Origin: Gp13-AA77 sp035946735
Lineage (GTDB): Bacteria > Acidobacteriota > Terriglobia > UBA7540
Direction of reading: 5' to 3'
DNA length: 64,000 nt
Assembly (NCBI GenBank): GCA_035946735.1
Contig: DASYYZ010000008.1
Location: 24,044 to 88,043 of the forward strand
Shown here: piece by piece, positions 8,955 to 16,466 of the stretch
Layout of the letters: every line of letters begins with the position of its first letter
How positions within the stretch are numbered: position 1 is the first letter of the stretch
Made by a program: the position numbers and the translations under genes
Notes under the pieces: generated by a model
Database searches by the model: none
Seen by the model: only the letters and a program-made list of their open reading frames with translations
What the model was told of the DNA's origin: nothing

Positions 8955-9531
8955 GGCGCGGTCCGGGAAGGTAGCCCGTCCGGAGCTCGACGATCTGAAA
9001 TCCTGCTGCTGTAATGAGATCGTCAATCTTCCGATTGAGGTGGCACCCGCCCCCGATACGTTTCCAGAGGGGCGTGAGCCGGTCCTGCCAGGCAACTACG
9101 CCGGGATCGGGAGCGCGGCCATGTTCGAGAAAGATGAGGCAGCCGCGAGCCTTCAGGACCCGCTTCATCTCCTGAAGCGCCTGTGCGGCGTTTGGAATGG
9201 AACACAGGGTCCACGTCACAATGGCCGTGTCGATACTCGCAGCCGTGAGCGGCAGTGGCGCCTCGGCGGATTGCAAAAGGAACTCGACCTTGATGGGTCC
9301 GGCCGCCGCCCTTCGGCGTGCCATTCGCTGGAGTTCTATGGAAGGGTCCACGCCATAAACCCGCTGAACTTCCGAGGAGTAGAAGGACAAATTCAAGCCG
9401 GAACCAATGCCCACCTCCAGCACTTCGCCGTGTGCGCGAGGGATCCAAACCGCGCGCAAACGAGCGGACTCCTTGTTCCTCATCGCAAGATCAGTAATGC
9501 GAGGCAGAATATGGTGCGCGTAAAACCCCAT
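8905..9531 (-). CDS. class I SAM-dependent methyltransferase, METTL7-like
   Basis: A 208-residue methyltransferase with SAM motif I EVLEVGIGSGLN (about 36-47), the acidic residue of motif II in YGVDPS, and IDTAIVTWTLCSIPN plus FLEHGRAP further on. The C-terminal GGCHLNRKIDDLI resembles the METTL7/TMT1 group, whose animal members methylate thiols; many bacterial members are annotated only as type 11 methyltransferases. The gene is convergent to senB and overlaps its last 50 bases. A role in methylating a selenol or thiol near the selenoneine genes is attractive but purely positional. Confidence 0.75.
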   Translation of the reverse strand: MGFYAHHILPRITDLAMRNKESARLRAVWIPRAHGEVLEVGIGSGLNLSFYSSEVQRVYGVDPSIELQRMARRRAAAGPIKVEFLLQSAEAPLPLTAASIDTAIVTWTLCSIPNAAQALQEMKRVLKARGCLIFLEHGRAPDPGVVAWQDRLTPLWKRIGGGCHLNRKIDDLITAAGFQIVELRTGYLPGPRPMTYTYQGFARPCGET

Positions 9532-9549
9532 GACAATCGCGACTCTACC

Positions 9550-10051
9550 TCACCTGTCCGGTGGCTTCACACCACGCGAGCGCAACAAAGAGTGAACCAT
9601 TTTCGGTCTTGTCCTGGAGATCACAATTATTCGCGGCCGCAAACTGCGTCGCCTTCCGAAATTCAACGCTGACTTCGCGTTCGCTTGCTCGCCCGTCTCG
9701 ACGAACTGCGAGTTCTCGACGTCAATCCCTATTATCGCTCCTGGAGCCACTCTCCGCGCCAACCCAACTGTGATCGCGCCGGGCCGTCCCGCTTCTACCT
9801 GCCGGAAGACATCGAGCGTGCCCGTCTTGCACAAACCCGAGTTTCGGGAGTATGAAAAAACGGCTAACTTCACGCTTTCTACGATCGAATCGCAGGTGCT
9901 CTTCACTCTCGCACAAAGCGTCCTCAGCGTGCCTGCGTCTGGTGACGTCACGGACGACGCCCAAGACCATTCCTCCGTCATGGGTCTTCGCTCGTCGTCT
10001 GCGGCAAGTCTCTGGTAAGATAGGTAGAGAACTCACCTCTCGAAACATCAC
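9550..10051 (-). pseudogene. decayed fragments of a SAM methyltransferase and a PAS-type sensor protein
   Basis: Two different minus-strand frames retain recognisable pieces. One (around 9680-9800) encodes GAITVGLARRVAPGAIIGID, which looks like motif I of a UbiE-type methyltransferase. The other (around 9900-9990) encodes VLGVVRDVTRRRHAEDAL followed by SEEHLRF, the usual end of a PAS domain linked to the next sensor domain. Neither piece has a complete frame, and they overlap in different frames, so I read this 540-base interval as gene debris from at least two deleted genes. Confidence 0.45.
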
Positions 10052-10074
10052 GAGGTGAGGCGGAGGTAAGACCT

Positions 10075-10941
10075 ATGCGCTCTCCTGTCACCGATCTTGA
10101 GACTCCAGCCCCCTTGAGAAACCTCGAGGAGTGGGATGACTTCGTCGCCACGCGCTACCGTCCCGGCAAGGCTCAGGATGAGTTTCGCAACTACCAGGCT
10201 GACGCGAATCCCACCGTGACAGAGTTCTATCGCCAGAACCACGCTCATCAGACGCTTGACTTCGTGCTGGCCAAGAAGAGGGAATTTGGCGGACTCACCC
10301 GCGAGAAGAAGAGCATCTGGGAGATGGCGGAATTCCTGAACACGCTGGTGGACGAGAGCGACCCGGATACGGACCTCACCCAGATTGAACATCTCATGCA
10401 GACCTCGGAGGCCATTCGCCGCGACGGTCACCCGCGCTGGTTCGTTTTGGCGGGCTTTGTGCACGATCTCGGCAAGGTTCTGTGTCTGTGGGGAGAACCG
10501 CAGTGGGCTGTGGTGGGCGACACCTTCCCGGTGGGATGCGCCTGGTCCGATCAAATCGTCTTTCCGGAATTTTTCGCCGCCAACCCGGACAATCAGGTGC
10601 CGGAGTACCAGACTCTCTACGGCATTTATGAGCCGCACTGCGGGCTTGAGAATGTTCACCTTTCCTGGGGCCACGACGAATACATTTACACCGTGACGCG
10701 CAACTATCTGCCCGAGCCGGCCCAATACATTCTGCGCTACCACTCCTTCTACCCCGCCCACAAGCATGGCGCTTACACGTACCTGATGAACGCCAGCGAC
10801 GAGCAGATGTTTGATTGGGTTCGCAAGTTCAATCCCTACGACCTATATTCCAAAGGGAGCGAGCGTCCGCGCTTCAAAGAATTGAAATCCTACTACGAGG
10901 ATCTGGTCTCTGAATTCTTCCCTGACCGCATCGCGTGGTAG
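10075..10941 (+). CDS. myo-inositol oxygenase (MIOX)
   Basis: The protein (288 aa) matches eukaryotic-type MIOX along its whole length. It has FRNY (37-40), HAHQTLDFV (about 56-64), DPDTDLTQIEHLMQT (about 96-110), the HD-domain motif GFVHDLGKVL (H130, D131), GEPQWAVVGDTFPVGC, GIYEPHCGLENV, SWGHDEYIY, RYHSFYP and FNPYDLYSK. These include the residues that hold the mixed-valent di-iron centre. MIOX opens the ring of myo-inositol with oxygen to give D-glucuronate. The start has a GGAGGT seven bases upstream. The gene converges on the Rieske oxygenase and overlaps it by 49 bases. MIOX is patchy in bacteria but occurs in Acidobacteriota; no other inositol-catabolic gene is nearby. Confidence 0.93.
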   Translation: MRSPVTDLETPAPLRNLEEWDDFVATRYRPGKAQDEFRNYQADANPTVTEFYRQNHAHQTLDFVLAKKREFGGLTREKKSIWEMAEFLNTLVDESDPDTDLTQIEHLMQTSEAIRRDGHPRWFVLAGFVHDLGKVLCLWGEPQWAVVGDTFPVGCAWSDQIVFPEFFAANPDNQVPEYQTLYGIYEPHCGLENVHLSWGHDEYIYTVTRNYLPEPAQYILRYHSFYPAHKHGAYTYLMNASDEQMFDWVRKFNPYDLYSKGSERPRFKELKSYYEDLVSEFFPDRIAW

Positions 10942-12074
10942 ACAGTTATCGCGCCTCGCCGCAGGTCGGCGGCGAGCAGACGATGGAACAGGTGCTCGCC
11001 CGCCTCACGCCGCACGGAAAGCCGCCCCGCTCCGTAGGCTCGCGAGCGTAGGCCCTTCTGCACACTCTCGCAAATCGCCGTGTCCTCACCCTGGACCCTG
11101 TCGCTCACGGCAATGCTCTGGCGATTGTATTGGCTCTGCGCTTCGCTGACGTCGCCAAAGTAGAAGTCGAAGATCACCGTGCAGCGATCAACCACGTTGA
11201 GCCCATCGGGGCCGCCCGGTAAGACCAGGTTCGTGTCGAGGTAGCCCTCATACCAATTCAGCATGAAGTTCGGATACTGCCAGAGATAGTAGGAGCGATC
11301 GCCGTGTCGGGTGGCCAGCGCATCCGCGTCGGATTTCGACGTGCTGTGTACTGGGCTCGATTGGACCGTGCACCGCTCCGCGTTTTCGATGGTGTAGTGC
11401 GCACAGTCGAGCACGCTGTTCAAGCCCTTGTGCATGTGCGGAACGTGGTATCCGCCGTCGAGATAGTTGTCCACATACACCTTCCAATTGCACTTCAGGC
11501 TGTAGACGCGGCGCTCGAAAAATTGCAGCTTGCCGAGCTCGAGCGGACGGACGCGATCGATCAGCCTTCCCAGATAATCTTCAAGACGCGGCGCTGCCGG
11601 ATCAAGGTTCACCCAGACGAACTGTTCCCAGACTTCCAGCTGAGTCTGCACAAGTCCGTGCGATGACCGGTCAAAACACTGCACGCCTTCAAAATCGGTC
11701 ATACCCTTCAGGCTGCCGTCAAGACCATAAGTCCACCCGTGATAGGGGCAGCGGAAGTTTGTAACGGTGCCCTGCGGCTCCCAGGCCACCGCCGTGGCGT
11801 GGTGCCGGCAGACGTTGTAAAAGGCGCGCAGTTGGCCGTCATCGCCCCGCGCCACCAGGATGGGCTCGCCGGCAACTTCGGCGGTGAAGTACTGGCCGGG
11901 CAGCGCTGCCTGGTCGAGCCTTCCGACCGTTTGCCAGTTGCGCCCGAAGACATACTCGCGCTCGAGCGCGGCGATGCGCTCGTCCGTATACCAGGGACCA
12001 GGAATGGTCGAGGCTTCGGCCAGCGGTGTTTCAGCGTTGTAACTTTCCAGAATACTTTCGAGCGAAGCGCTCAT
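10893..12074 (-). CDS. Rieske 2Fe-2S aromatic-ring-hydroxylating-type oxygenase, alpha subunit
   Basis: The N-terminal Rieske domain has C89-R-H91-H and C109-P-Y-H112-GW, the four cluster ligands. The catalytic domain has NWKVYVDNYLDGGYH (about 196-210) with His210 and His215 in H-x4-H spacing for the mononuclear iron. The DNYLDGGYHVP wording resembles choline-monooxygenase-like members, so a quaternary amine or a small aromatic are both possible substrates. The start overlaps the stop of the upstream regulator gene in an ATGA, implying translational coupling. The final 40 residues are unusual (…RRGAITVYHAMRSGK) and read over the end of the convergent MIOX gene, so the native C-terminus may have been altered. 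No dedicated reductase is adjacent. Confidence 0.85.
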   Translation of the reverse strand: MSASLESILESYNAETPLAEASTIPGPWYTDERIAALEREYVFGRNWQTVGRLDQAALPGQYFTAEVAGEPILVARGDDGQLRAFYNVCRHHATAVAWEPQGTVTNFRCPYHGWTYGLDGSLKGMTDFEGVQCFDRSSHGLVQTQLEVWEQFVWVNLDPAAPRLEDYLGRLIDRVRPLELGKLQFFERRVYSLKCNWKVYVDNYLDGGYHVPHMHKGLNSVLDCAHYTIENAERCTVQSSPVHSTSKSDADALATRHGDRSYYLWQYPNFMLNWYEGYLDTNLVLPGGPDGLNVVDRCTVIFDFYFGDVSEAQSQYNRQSIAVSDRVQGEDTAICESVQKGLRSRAYGAGRLSVRREAGEHLFHRLLAADLRRGAITVYHAMRSGKNSETRSS

Positions 12075-12595
12075 GCCTTTCCTCTGGCAACCGCGTTCCG
12101 TCTTCGAACCGCAGAGGCGTTCTTCCGGCCGGATGGCGATGCTGATGCCTTGTTCCTGTTCGTGACCGGGCGCAAGATCATCACTTCGGTTGCTTTGATC
12201 AGCGCCGCGGCCGTATCGCCCGGCTTTAAATCGAGATCGCGGCAGGCGTCCCGCGTAATAATGGCGGTGACGGATTGGCCCCCGATATCGAGCGTGACCT
12301 TGGCCAGCAGGCCGATGACTTCGATGGATGTGATACGCCCGACGAGCTGGTTGCGGCCACTGATCAAATGCTCCAGACCAGAGAGGAATGCCGTGGGCGT
12401 CACTCGCGGTTTGGCGGCTTGGGACGCCTTCTTGCCGGCGGCAAACAGCACTCGATCGATCTCAGTGCGCGGGATTCGATGATGGCCTCCGGCCGTCTTC
12501 ACGGAACGGAGCTTGCCCCGGTAGATCCACTGTTTGAGCGTGGGATAACTGATGCCCAGCTCTTGAGCGGCTTCCGCGATGTGGAGCAGTTCCAT
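12071..12595 (-). CDS. helix-turn-helix (BldC/excisionase-like) regulator with TOBE domain
   Basis: Residues 1-50 form a MerR/excisionase-type winged HTH (AAQELGISYPTLKQWIYRGK, then GGHHRIP). Residues 75-145 form a TOBE/Mop-like domain (SGRNQLVGRITSIEVIGLL…VTAIITRD), the fold that binds molybdate or tungstate in ModE and molbindins. A basic Lys/Arg/Ala tail follows. It is upstream of and overlaps the Rieske gene by four bases (ATGA). A palindrome about 57 bases before the start may be its own operator. Inference: an oxyanion-responsive transcription factor controlling itself and the Rieske gene. The ligand is not provable from sequence. Confidence 0.8.
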   Translation of the reverse strand: MELLHIAEAAQELGISYPTLKQWIYRGKLRSVKTAGGHHRIPRTEIDRVLFAAGKKASQAAKPRVTPTAFLSGLEHLISGRNQLVGRITSIEVIGLLAKVTLDIGGQSVTAIITRDACRDLDLKPGDTAAALIKATEVMILRPVTNRNKASASPSGRKNASAVRRRNAVARGKA

Positions 12596-12651
12596 GTTGC
12601 ATCCATACGGCAGTTACATGATAGCAACGACTGGATCAAGAAAAGCAAGAG

Positions 12652-12668
12652 TGTGCAACTTTTGCACA
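12652..12668. promoter_or_regulatory. palindromic operator candidate upstream of the HTH-TOBE gene
   Basis: A perfect inverted repeat, TGTGCAA-ctt-TTGCACA, lies 57 bases upstream of the regulator's start codon in otherwise unassigned DNA. Its size and position fit a dimeric repressor site for autoregulation. No direct evidence links it to this regulator. Confidence 0.4.
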
Positions 12669-12670
12669 AA

Positions 12671-12732
12671 AGCGTTCACAGGGACACTATAGCCCGGCAA
12701 TTGCGCCCGGCCAAGAGCGTTCATAGGGACAC
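12671..12732 (+). repeat. short direct repeats near the mobile-element remnant
   Basis: The 17-base sequence AGCGTTCA(C/T)AGGGACAC occurs at 12671-12687 and 12716-12732, differing at one base and 45 bases apart. The interval has no gene. These look like leftover ends of mobile elements next to the transposase remnant, but no family can be named. Confidence 0.4.
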
Positions 12733-12750
12733 AAATTCGAGCGCAGCGAG

Positions 12751-13111
12751 TGGCCGAAACCGTGATAGCCTACCAGCCCTAAGTCGCTTTCAAGATGAGA
12801 CGAAATCGGCGTATTCTAAGGGCAGGTCGGGACCACCTCGTATCGACCCGGAAGTGGTGGCCCGAGCGCGAGCAGCGCTGCCCCAAGCCGCGAGCGAGAA
12901 GGAACTGCGCGCTGCCCAGGTGATCCTTGGGCATGGCCGAAAACGGTGACAGATTACAACCCTAAGTCGCTTTCAAGATGAGACGAAATCGGCGTATTCT
13001 AAGAGTATGTCGAGACTACCTCGTATCGACCCGGAAGTGGTGGCGCGAGCGCAAGCGGCGCTGCCCCAAGCCGCGAGCGTAAAGGAACTGCGCGCTGCCC
13101 AGGCGATCCTT
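12751..13111 (+). repeat. imperfect tandem duplication, period about 183 bases
   Basis: The segment 12751-12933 is repeated at 12934 to about 13111 with roughly 10% difference. Both copies contain the same run from aagtcgctttcaagatgaga through cctcgtatcgacccggaag. The second copy runs into the transposase gene and supplies its first 35 codons. The first copy carries the same coding start but then breaks off. The amount of divergence suggests an old duplication, probably during element insertion or excision. Confidence 0.8.
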
Positions 13112-13495
13112 CTTCCTGCTTTGGCTCATACCACGCTCGAACAGACAGGGGCGCTGCTGGGTGTGAGCCGTACCAGTGCGTACCTGTTGCAGCGGCGATT
13201 CCGCGAAGGGCTCGCATCCGGCGGCACACTCCGCGCACGCTGGGGCGGACGACGCCGGGCCCTGATGACGTTGGAAGAGGAAAAGGCTTTCCTGGCGCCT
13301 TGGATGGAAAAGGCGCGCAACCTGGGCTTGCCGGTAGTCTCTCCCTTGCGCGCGGCACTGGCCGAAAAACTGGGCCGGAAAGTCGCCCCTTCGGTGTTCT
13401 ACCGCCTGCTGGCACGGCACGGATGGCAAAAAGTGGCTTCCGGCACTCGACGCTCGAAGAACGGCCCGAAGCGGCCATCCTGGGTAATATCGTGA
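13007..13495 (+). pseudogene. IS630-like transposase, N-terminal DNA-binding half only
   Basis: The 162 residues hold two helix-turn-helix units: about 40-65 (TLEQTGALLGVSRTSAYLLQ) and a winged helix around 110-145 with SPLRAALAEKLGRKV and SVFYRLLARHGWQKV, as in the N-terminal half of IS630/Tc1-type transposases. The catalytic DDE half is absent: after GWQKVASGTRRSKNG the frame runs into unrelated sequence and stops. The break coincides with the left 25-bp repeat bounding the ArsR-rhodanese cassette. I read it as an inactive remnant left when the cassette or a neighbouring deletion replaced the rest of the IS. Confidence 0.75.
13471..13495 (+). repeat. 25-bp direct repeat, left boundary of the selenoprotein-like cassette
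   Basis: This sequence begins gcggccatcctg and ends taatatcgtga. It is found again, identical over all 25 bases, at 16853-16877. It falls exactly where the transposase remnant loses similarity to its family. The 3.36 kb between the copies holds four co-directional genes, so the pair looks like the footprint of an insertion or the substrate for excision. Confidence 0.8.
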
Positions 13496-13558
13496 CCAAG
13501 GTAGCACTGACCGCTCTAGCCACCCAATGTGGCCAGGGGAGTTGGTGAAATTTGCTGC

Positions 13559-13587
13559 TTGACTCTGGCTGTCTTTTCGTATTCAAT
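13559..13587 (+). promoter_or_regulatory. promoter and possible ArsR-type operator of the cassette operon
   Basis: TTGACT at 13559-13564 and TTCAAT at 13582-13587 are spaced by 17 bases, 13 bases before the chosen ATG at 13601. The -10 overlaps the 8-base palindrome TCAATTGA (13583-13590), a plausible core of an operator for the ArsR-type protein encoded immediately downstream. This would make the operon self-repressed and released by a thiophilic metal or reactive sulfur species. Confidence 0.4.
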
Positions 13588-13600
13588 TGATTGCTTAAGT

Positions 13601-14308
13601 ATGGTCCGCACCAAGCGATCATTCAAGGACGCAGTGTATGGCCAACTCGCGCGCGCCGGGAAGGCGCTCTCCAGCCCTAAACGCCTCGAGCTCCTCGACC
13701 TCTTGTCACAATCGCCTCGGACCGTGGAAGCGCTGGCCAAAGAGGCTAGCACTACCGTCGCCAATGCTTCTCAGCACCTTCAGGTGCTCCACGCCGGGGG
13801 TCTGGTGGAAGCAGAAAAACAAGGACGATTTGTGTGCTATCGGCTCGCAGACGAGTCGGTCGGCCGATTCTTACGTACCTTCCGGCTTCTGGCAGAGGAT
13901 CGACTTGCCGAGCTCGAACGCATGAAGCAGCGCTTTTTTGCTGGTTTCGGAGGGGCGGAAGCTGTCGACGAAGCAACTCTTCTGGATCGGGCTCGTCAAG
14001 GTCAGGCCATTGTCTTGGATGTCCGCCCGAACTCGGAGTATCACAGCGCACACCTGGAGGGAGCCATATCGATTCCCTTGGAAGAGCTTGAAAACCGGCT
14101 CTCCGAGTTACCACGGGACACAGATGTTGTGGCTTACTGTCGTGGCCCGTACTGCGTTCTAGCGGCTGAGGCCGTTCGCCTGTTGCGTGGCCACGGCTTC
14201 GCAGCGCATCGGCTCGAAGCAAGCGTATATGACTGGGAGGCCCGCGGCCTACGGGTGGTGCGTGGCGCTGGCCGTAATGCGCTACCCTCAGCTCCCGGCA
14301 ATTGCTGA
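13601..14308 (+). CDS. ArsR-family winged-helix regulator fused to a rhodanese domain
   Basis: Residues about 22-86 are an ArsR/SmtB winged helix (SPKRLELLDLLSQSPRTVEAL, then VANASQHLQVLHAGGLVEAE). Residues about 125-220 are a rhodanese domain (IVLDVRPNSEYHSAHLEGA) with active-site loop YCRGPYC (Cys180 and Cys185). Such fusions typically sense reactive sulfur or thiol-reactive metals and control sulfur-oxidation or resistance genes. The ATG at 13601 was chosen over 13529 because the HTH family begins there and a promoter lies directly upstream. The stop is 23 bases before the next gene, so it is the first gene of the cassette operon. Both rhodanese cysteines are ordinary Cys codons, unlike the TGA positions in its neighbours. 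Confidence 0.88.
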   Translation: MVRTKRSFKDAVYGQLARAGKALSSPKRLELLDLLSQSPRTVEALAKEASTTVANASQHLQVLHAGGLVEAEKQGRFVCYRLADESVGRFLRTFRLLAEDRLAELERMKQRFFAGFGGAEAVDEATLLDRARQGQAIVLDVRPNSEYHSAHLEGAISIPLEELENRLSELPRDTDVVAYCRGPYCVLAAEAVRLLRGHGFAAHRLEASVYDWEARGLRVVRGAGRNALPSAPGNC

Positions 14309-14331
14309 CATGCGATTTTAGGGACGGCCCT

Positions 14332-15072
14332 ATGATCTTGCGTCAGTTTCTTCACACGCGCCCGGTGATTGCGGCGTCCTACCTGTTCGGTTGAGGCGGA
14401 CAGGGCGTGGGCGCCGTGTGCGACCCCATCGATGACCCCACAACCTACCTGGGCGGAGCCGAAGAAAGCGGAATGAGAATCCGCTACGTCATCGACACCC
14501 ATGTTCACGCCGATCACATCTCCGCGGGACGGAAACTCGCTGAGTTGGCGGGTGCCAGCTACGTCCTGCACACCAGCGCGGGCGCCCGGTACCACTTCTT
14601 CCCAGTAAATGGAGGGGATGTTCTCGACCTCGGAAACGTCCAGATCCAAGTGTGGCATACTCCCGGCCACACACCGGAACATATCTCGCTTCTGGTCACG
14701 GATAAGACTCGCGGACCCGAGCCGTGGTTCTTGCTCAGCGGACATACGCTGATGGTCGGGGACTTGGGACGGACCGAACTTGCGTCAAGTGCTGAAGACG
14801 GCGCGCGAGCACTCTTCGAGACCCTGCAAAGGCTAAAGGCCCTTCCCGACTATGTAGAAGTGTTGCCTGGGGCTTTCTCGGGTTCGGTGTGCGGACGCTC
14901 TCTGAGCGGGAAACCGATTTCCACGATCGGGTTCGAGCGCAGGTTCAATAAGGCCTTCCAGATCGACGACAAGGACGAATTCGTGCGCCACATGTTGGAA
15001 AACATTCCAACCCCGCCGCCCGAGGCGGCCGCGATTCGGGCTATCAACCTGGGATTACAACAGGAAAACTGA
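14332..15072 (+). CDS. MBL-fold hydrolase (persulfide-dioxygenase type) with in-frame TGA, candidate selenoprotein
   Basis: From the ATG at 14332 (AGGGAC about six bases upstream) the frame reads MILRQFLHTRPVIAASYLFG, then TGA at 14392-14394, then GGQGVGAVCDPIDD and on without interruption for 225 codons. Downstream motifs are intact: THVHADH (56-62), HTPGHTPEH (about 109-117), GDLGRTEL (about 143-150) and GSVCGRSLSGKP, as in ETHE1/Blh-like enzymes that oxidise glutathione persulfide with a single iron. The N-terminal strand before the TGA is the normal start of this family, so starting at the downstream GTG (14407) would remove core structure. In relatives I recall a Cys after YLFG, so TGA may encode selenocysteine. 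A nonsense mutation is the alternative. It follows the ArsR-rhodanese gene by 23 bases. Confidence 0.75.
14408..14428 (+). other. candidate SECIS-like hairpin after the hydrolase TGA
   Basis: Starting 13 bases after the TGA, the RNA can fold as UGGG/CCCA, a two-base 3' bulge, then CGC/GCG around the loop CGUGU, which starts 20 bases after the TGA and has G in its first two positions. Loop size and distance fit the loose bacterial SECIS consensus. The upper stem of only three pairs is short, so this is weak evidence. Confidence 0.3.
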
Positions 15073-15151
15073 TGGCTATACCTGGCTCTAGCCCGGCGTT
15101 CGGCTGAAGCACATCAGGTGACTGCCGGGGCTCATGGTTGATGAGGGAGAC

Positions 15152-16444
15152 ATGACGATCAGGTTGGGTCTGCGCGAGAACCTGGGCCAGTTCTCGCTGC
15201 TTATCCTGATTAACATTTTCGTGGGAATGATGGTCGGGTTGGAGAGGACCGTCGTTCCACTGATCGGAGAAAAGGAGTTCGGGCTCGTCTCCAAGACCGC
15301 GATCGTTTCCTTCATCGTGAGCTTCGGCGTCACGAAGGCCGTCTGCAACCTGTTTGCTGCGCGGGTCTCGGAAACCGCCGGGCGGAAGAAAGTGCTGATC
15401 GTGGGCTGGATCATTGGCCTTCCGGTTCCTTTCATCATTATCTTCGCCAACCGCTGGTTCTGGTTCGACGTCGCCAACGTGCTGCTGGGAGTTAACCAGG
15501 CGTTGTGCTGGTCCATGACGGTGATCATGAAGGTGGACCTGGTCGGGCCAAAGCGGCGCGGGCTGGCGCTGGGCCTCAACGAATTTGCGGGCTACATCGC
15601 GGTTGGATTCACTGCTTGGATCACAGGTTACATAGCCTCCGTATACGCCCTCCGGCCGCAGCCTTTCTATCTCGGCATCGGAGTGGTTTTTGCGGGGCTG
15701 CTACTTTCACTCTTTGCAAAAGAGACCAGGCACTATGCCACGCTGGAAGCGGAGTTGCATCATCCGTCTTCGGCCGAGGCCGTACTGAATCGTAAGTCAC
15801 CGGCGCATGGGCGTCCTTCCATGCGCGAGACGTTTTCCCTTGCCTCCTGGAAGGATCGCAACCTGTTCTCCTGCTGTCAGGCGGGCTTGGTCAACAACCT
15901 CAACGACGGCATGTCTTGGGGGATCTATCCGCTGTTTTTCGCGAGCTTCGGTCTTGGCGTTAGCGCCATCGGAACGATCAAAGCTGTGTATCCGGCAACT
16001 TGGGGCATTCTCCAGGTCTCTACGGGCCCGCTGAGCGACCGCTGGGGCCGAAAGCGGCTCATTGCCGGGGGAATGACTGTGCAAGCCGTGGGCATCTGGC
16101 TTACGGTTGAAGTTCCCGTCTATCGCGCGTGGATACTGGGGGCGCTGCTGCAAGGACTTGGCACTGCGATGGTGTACCCCACGCTGCTGGCGGCAATCAG
16201 CGACGTTGCCCATCCCGAGTGGCGGGCCACCACTATGGGTGTCTATCGCTTCTGGCGCGATTTGGGATATGCGATCGGCGCACTGATTTCCGGCATCGTG
16301 GCCGATCTGTTGGGAATGCGGGCCGCCATTCAAGTGGTGGCGGTGCTGACGCTGATTTCCGGCTTGCAGGTAGCAATCAGGATGCGGGAGACGCTGGCGG
16401 CGAAGCGGTTGAGCTGGGGTGTTCCGGTTCCTGGTCGAGAGTGA
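15152..16444 (+). CDS. major facilitator superfamily transporter
   Basis: This protein of about 430 residues has twelve predicted membrane segments and the MFS loop motifs RVSETAGRKKVL (loop 2-3) and GPLSDRWGRKRL (loop 8-9). The ATG at 15152 (MTIRLG) has GAGGGAG directly upstream and is preferred over the ATG at 15134. It lies 79 bases downstream of the MBL-fold gene and 22 bases upstream of the MerT-like gene, so it is probably part of the same operon. The substrate is unknown. Context suggests export of a thiol-, sulfur- or metal-related compound, but sugar-phosphate or drug transport cannot be excluded. Confidence 0.8.
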   Translation: MTIRLGLRENLGQFSLLILINIFVGMMVGLERTVVPLIGEKEFGLVSKTAIVSFIVSFGVTKAVCNLFAARVSETAGRKKVLIVGWIIGLPVPFIIIFANRWFWFDVANVLLGVNQALCWSMTVIMKVDLVGPKRRGLALGLNEFAGYIAVGFTAWITGYIASVYALRPQPFYLGIGVVFAGLLLSLFAKETRHYATLEAELHHPSSAEAVLNRKSPAHGRPSMRETFSLASWKDRNLFSCCQAGLVNNLNDGMSWGIYPLFFASFGLGVSAIGTIKAVYPATWGILQVSTGPLSDRWGRKRLIAGGMTVQAVGIWLTVEVPVYRAWILGALLQGLGTAMVYPTLLAAISDVAHPEWRATTMGVYRFWRDLGYAIGALISGIVADLLGMRAAIQVVAVLTLISGLQVAIRMRETLAAKRLSWGVPVPGRE

Positions 16445-16466
16445 ATTTACTTAACAAGAGGAGCGT

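Noticed and set aside
12275..12949. Plus-strand frame crossing the HTH-TOBE gene and the tandem repeat
   Set aside because: It spans unrelated features and has no coherent domain.
12751..13111. Possible CRISPR or integron array from repeated sequence
   Set aside because: Only two long tandem copies with no regular spacers; they match a transposase 5' end.
14407..15072. Starting the MBL hydrolase at the GTG after the TGA
   Set aside because: It would delete the first core strand, and there is no RBS; the upstream ATG has both the family N-terminus and an RBS.
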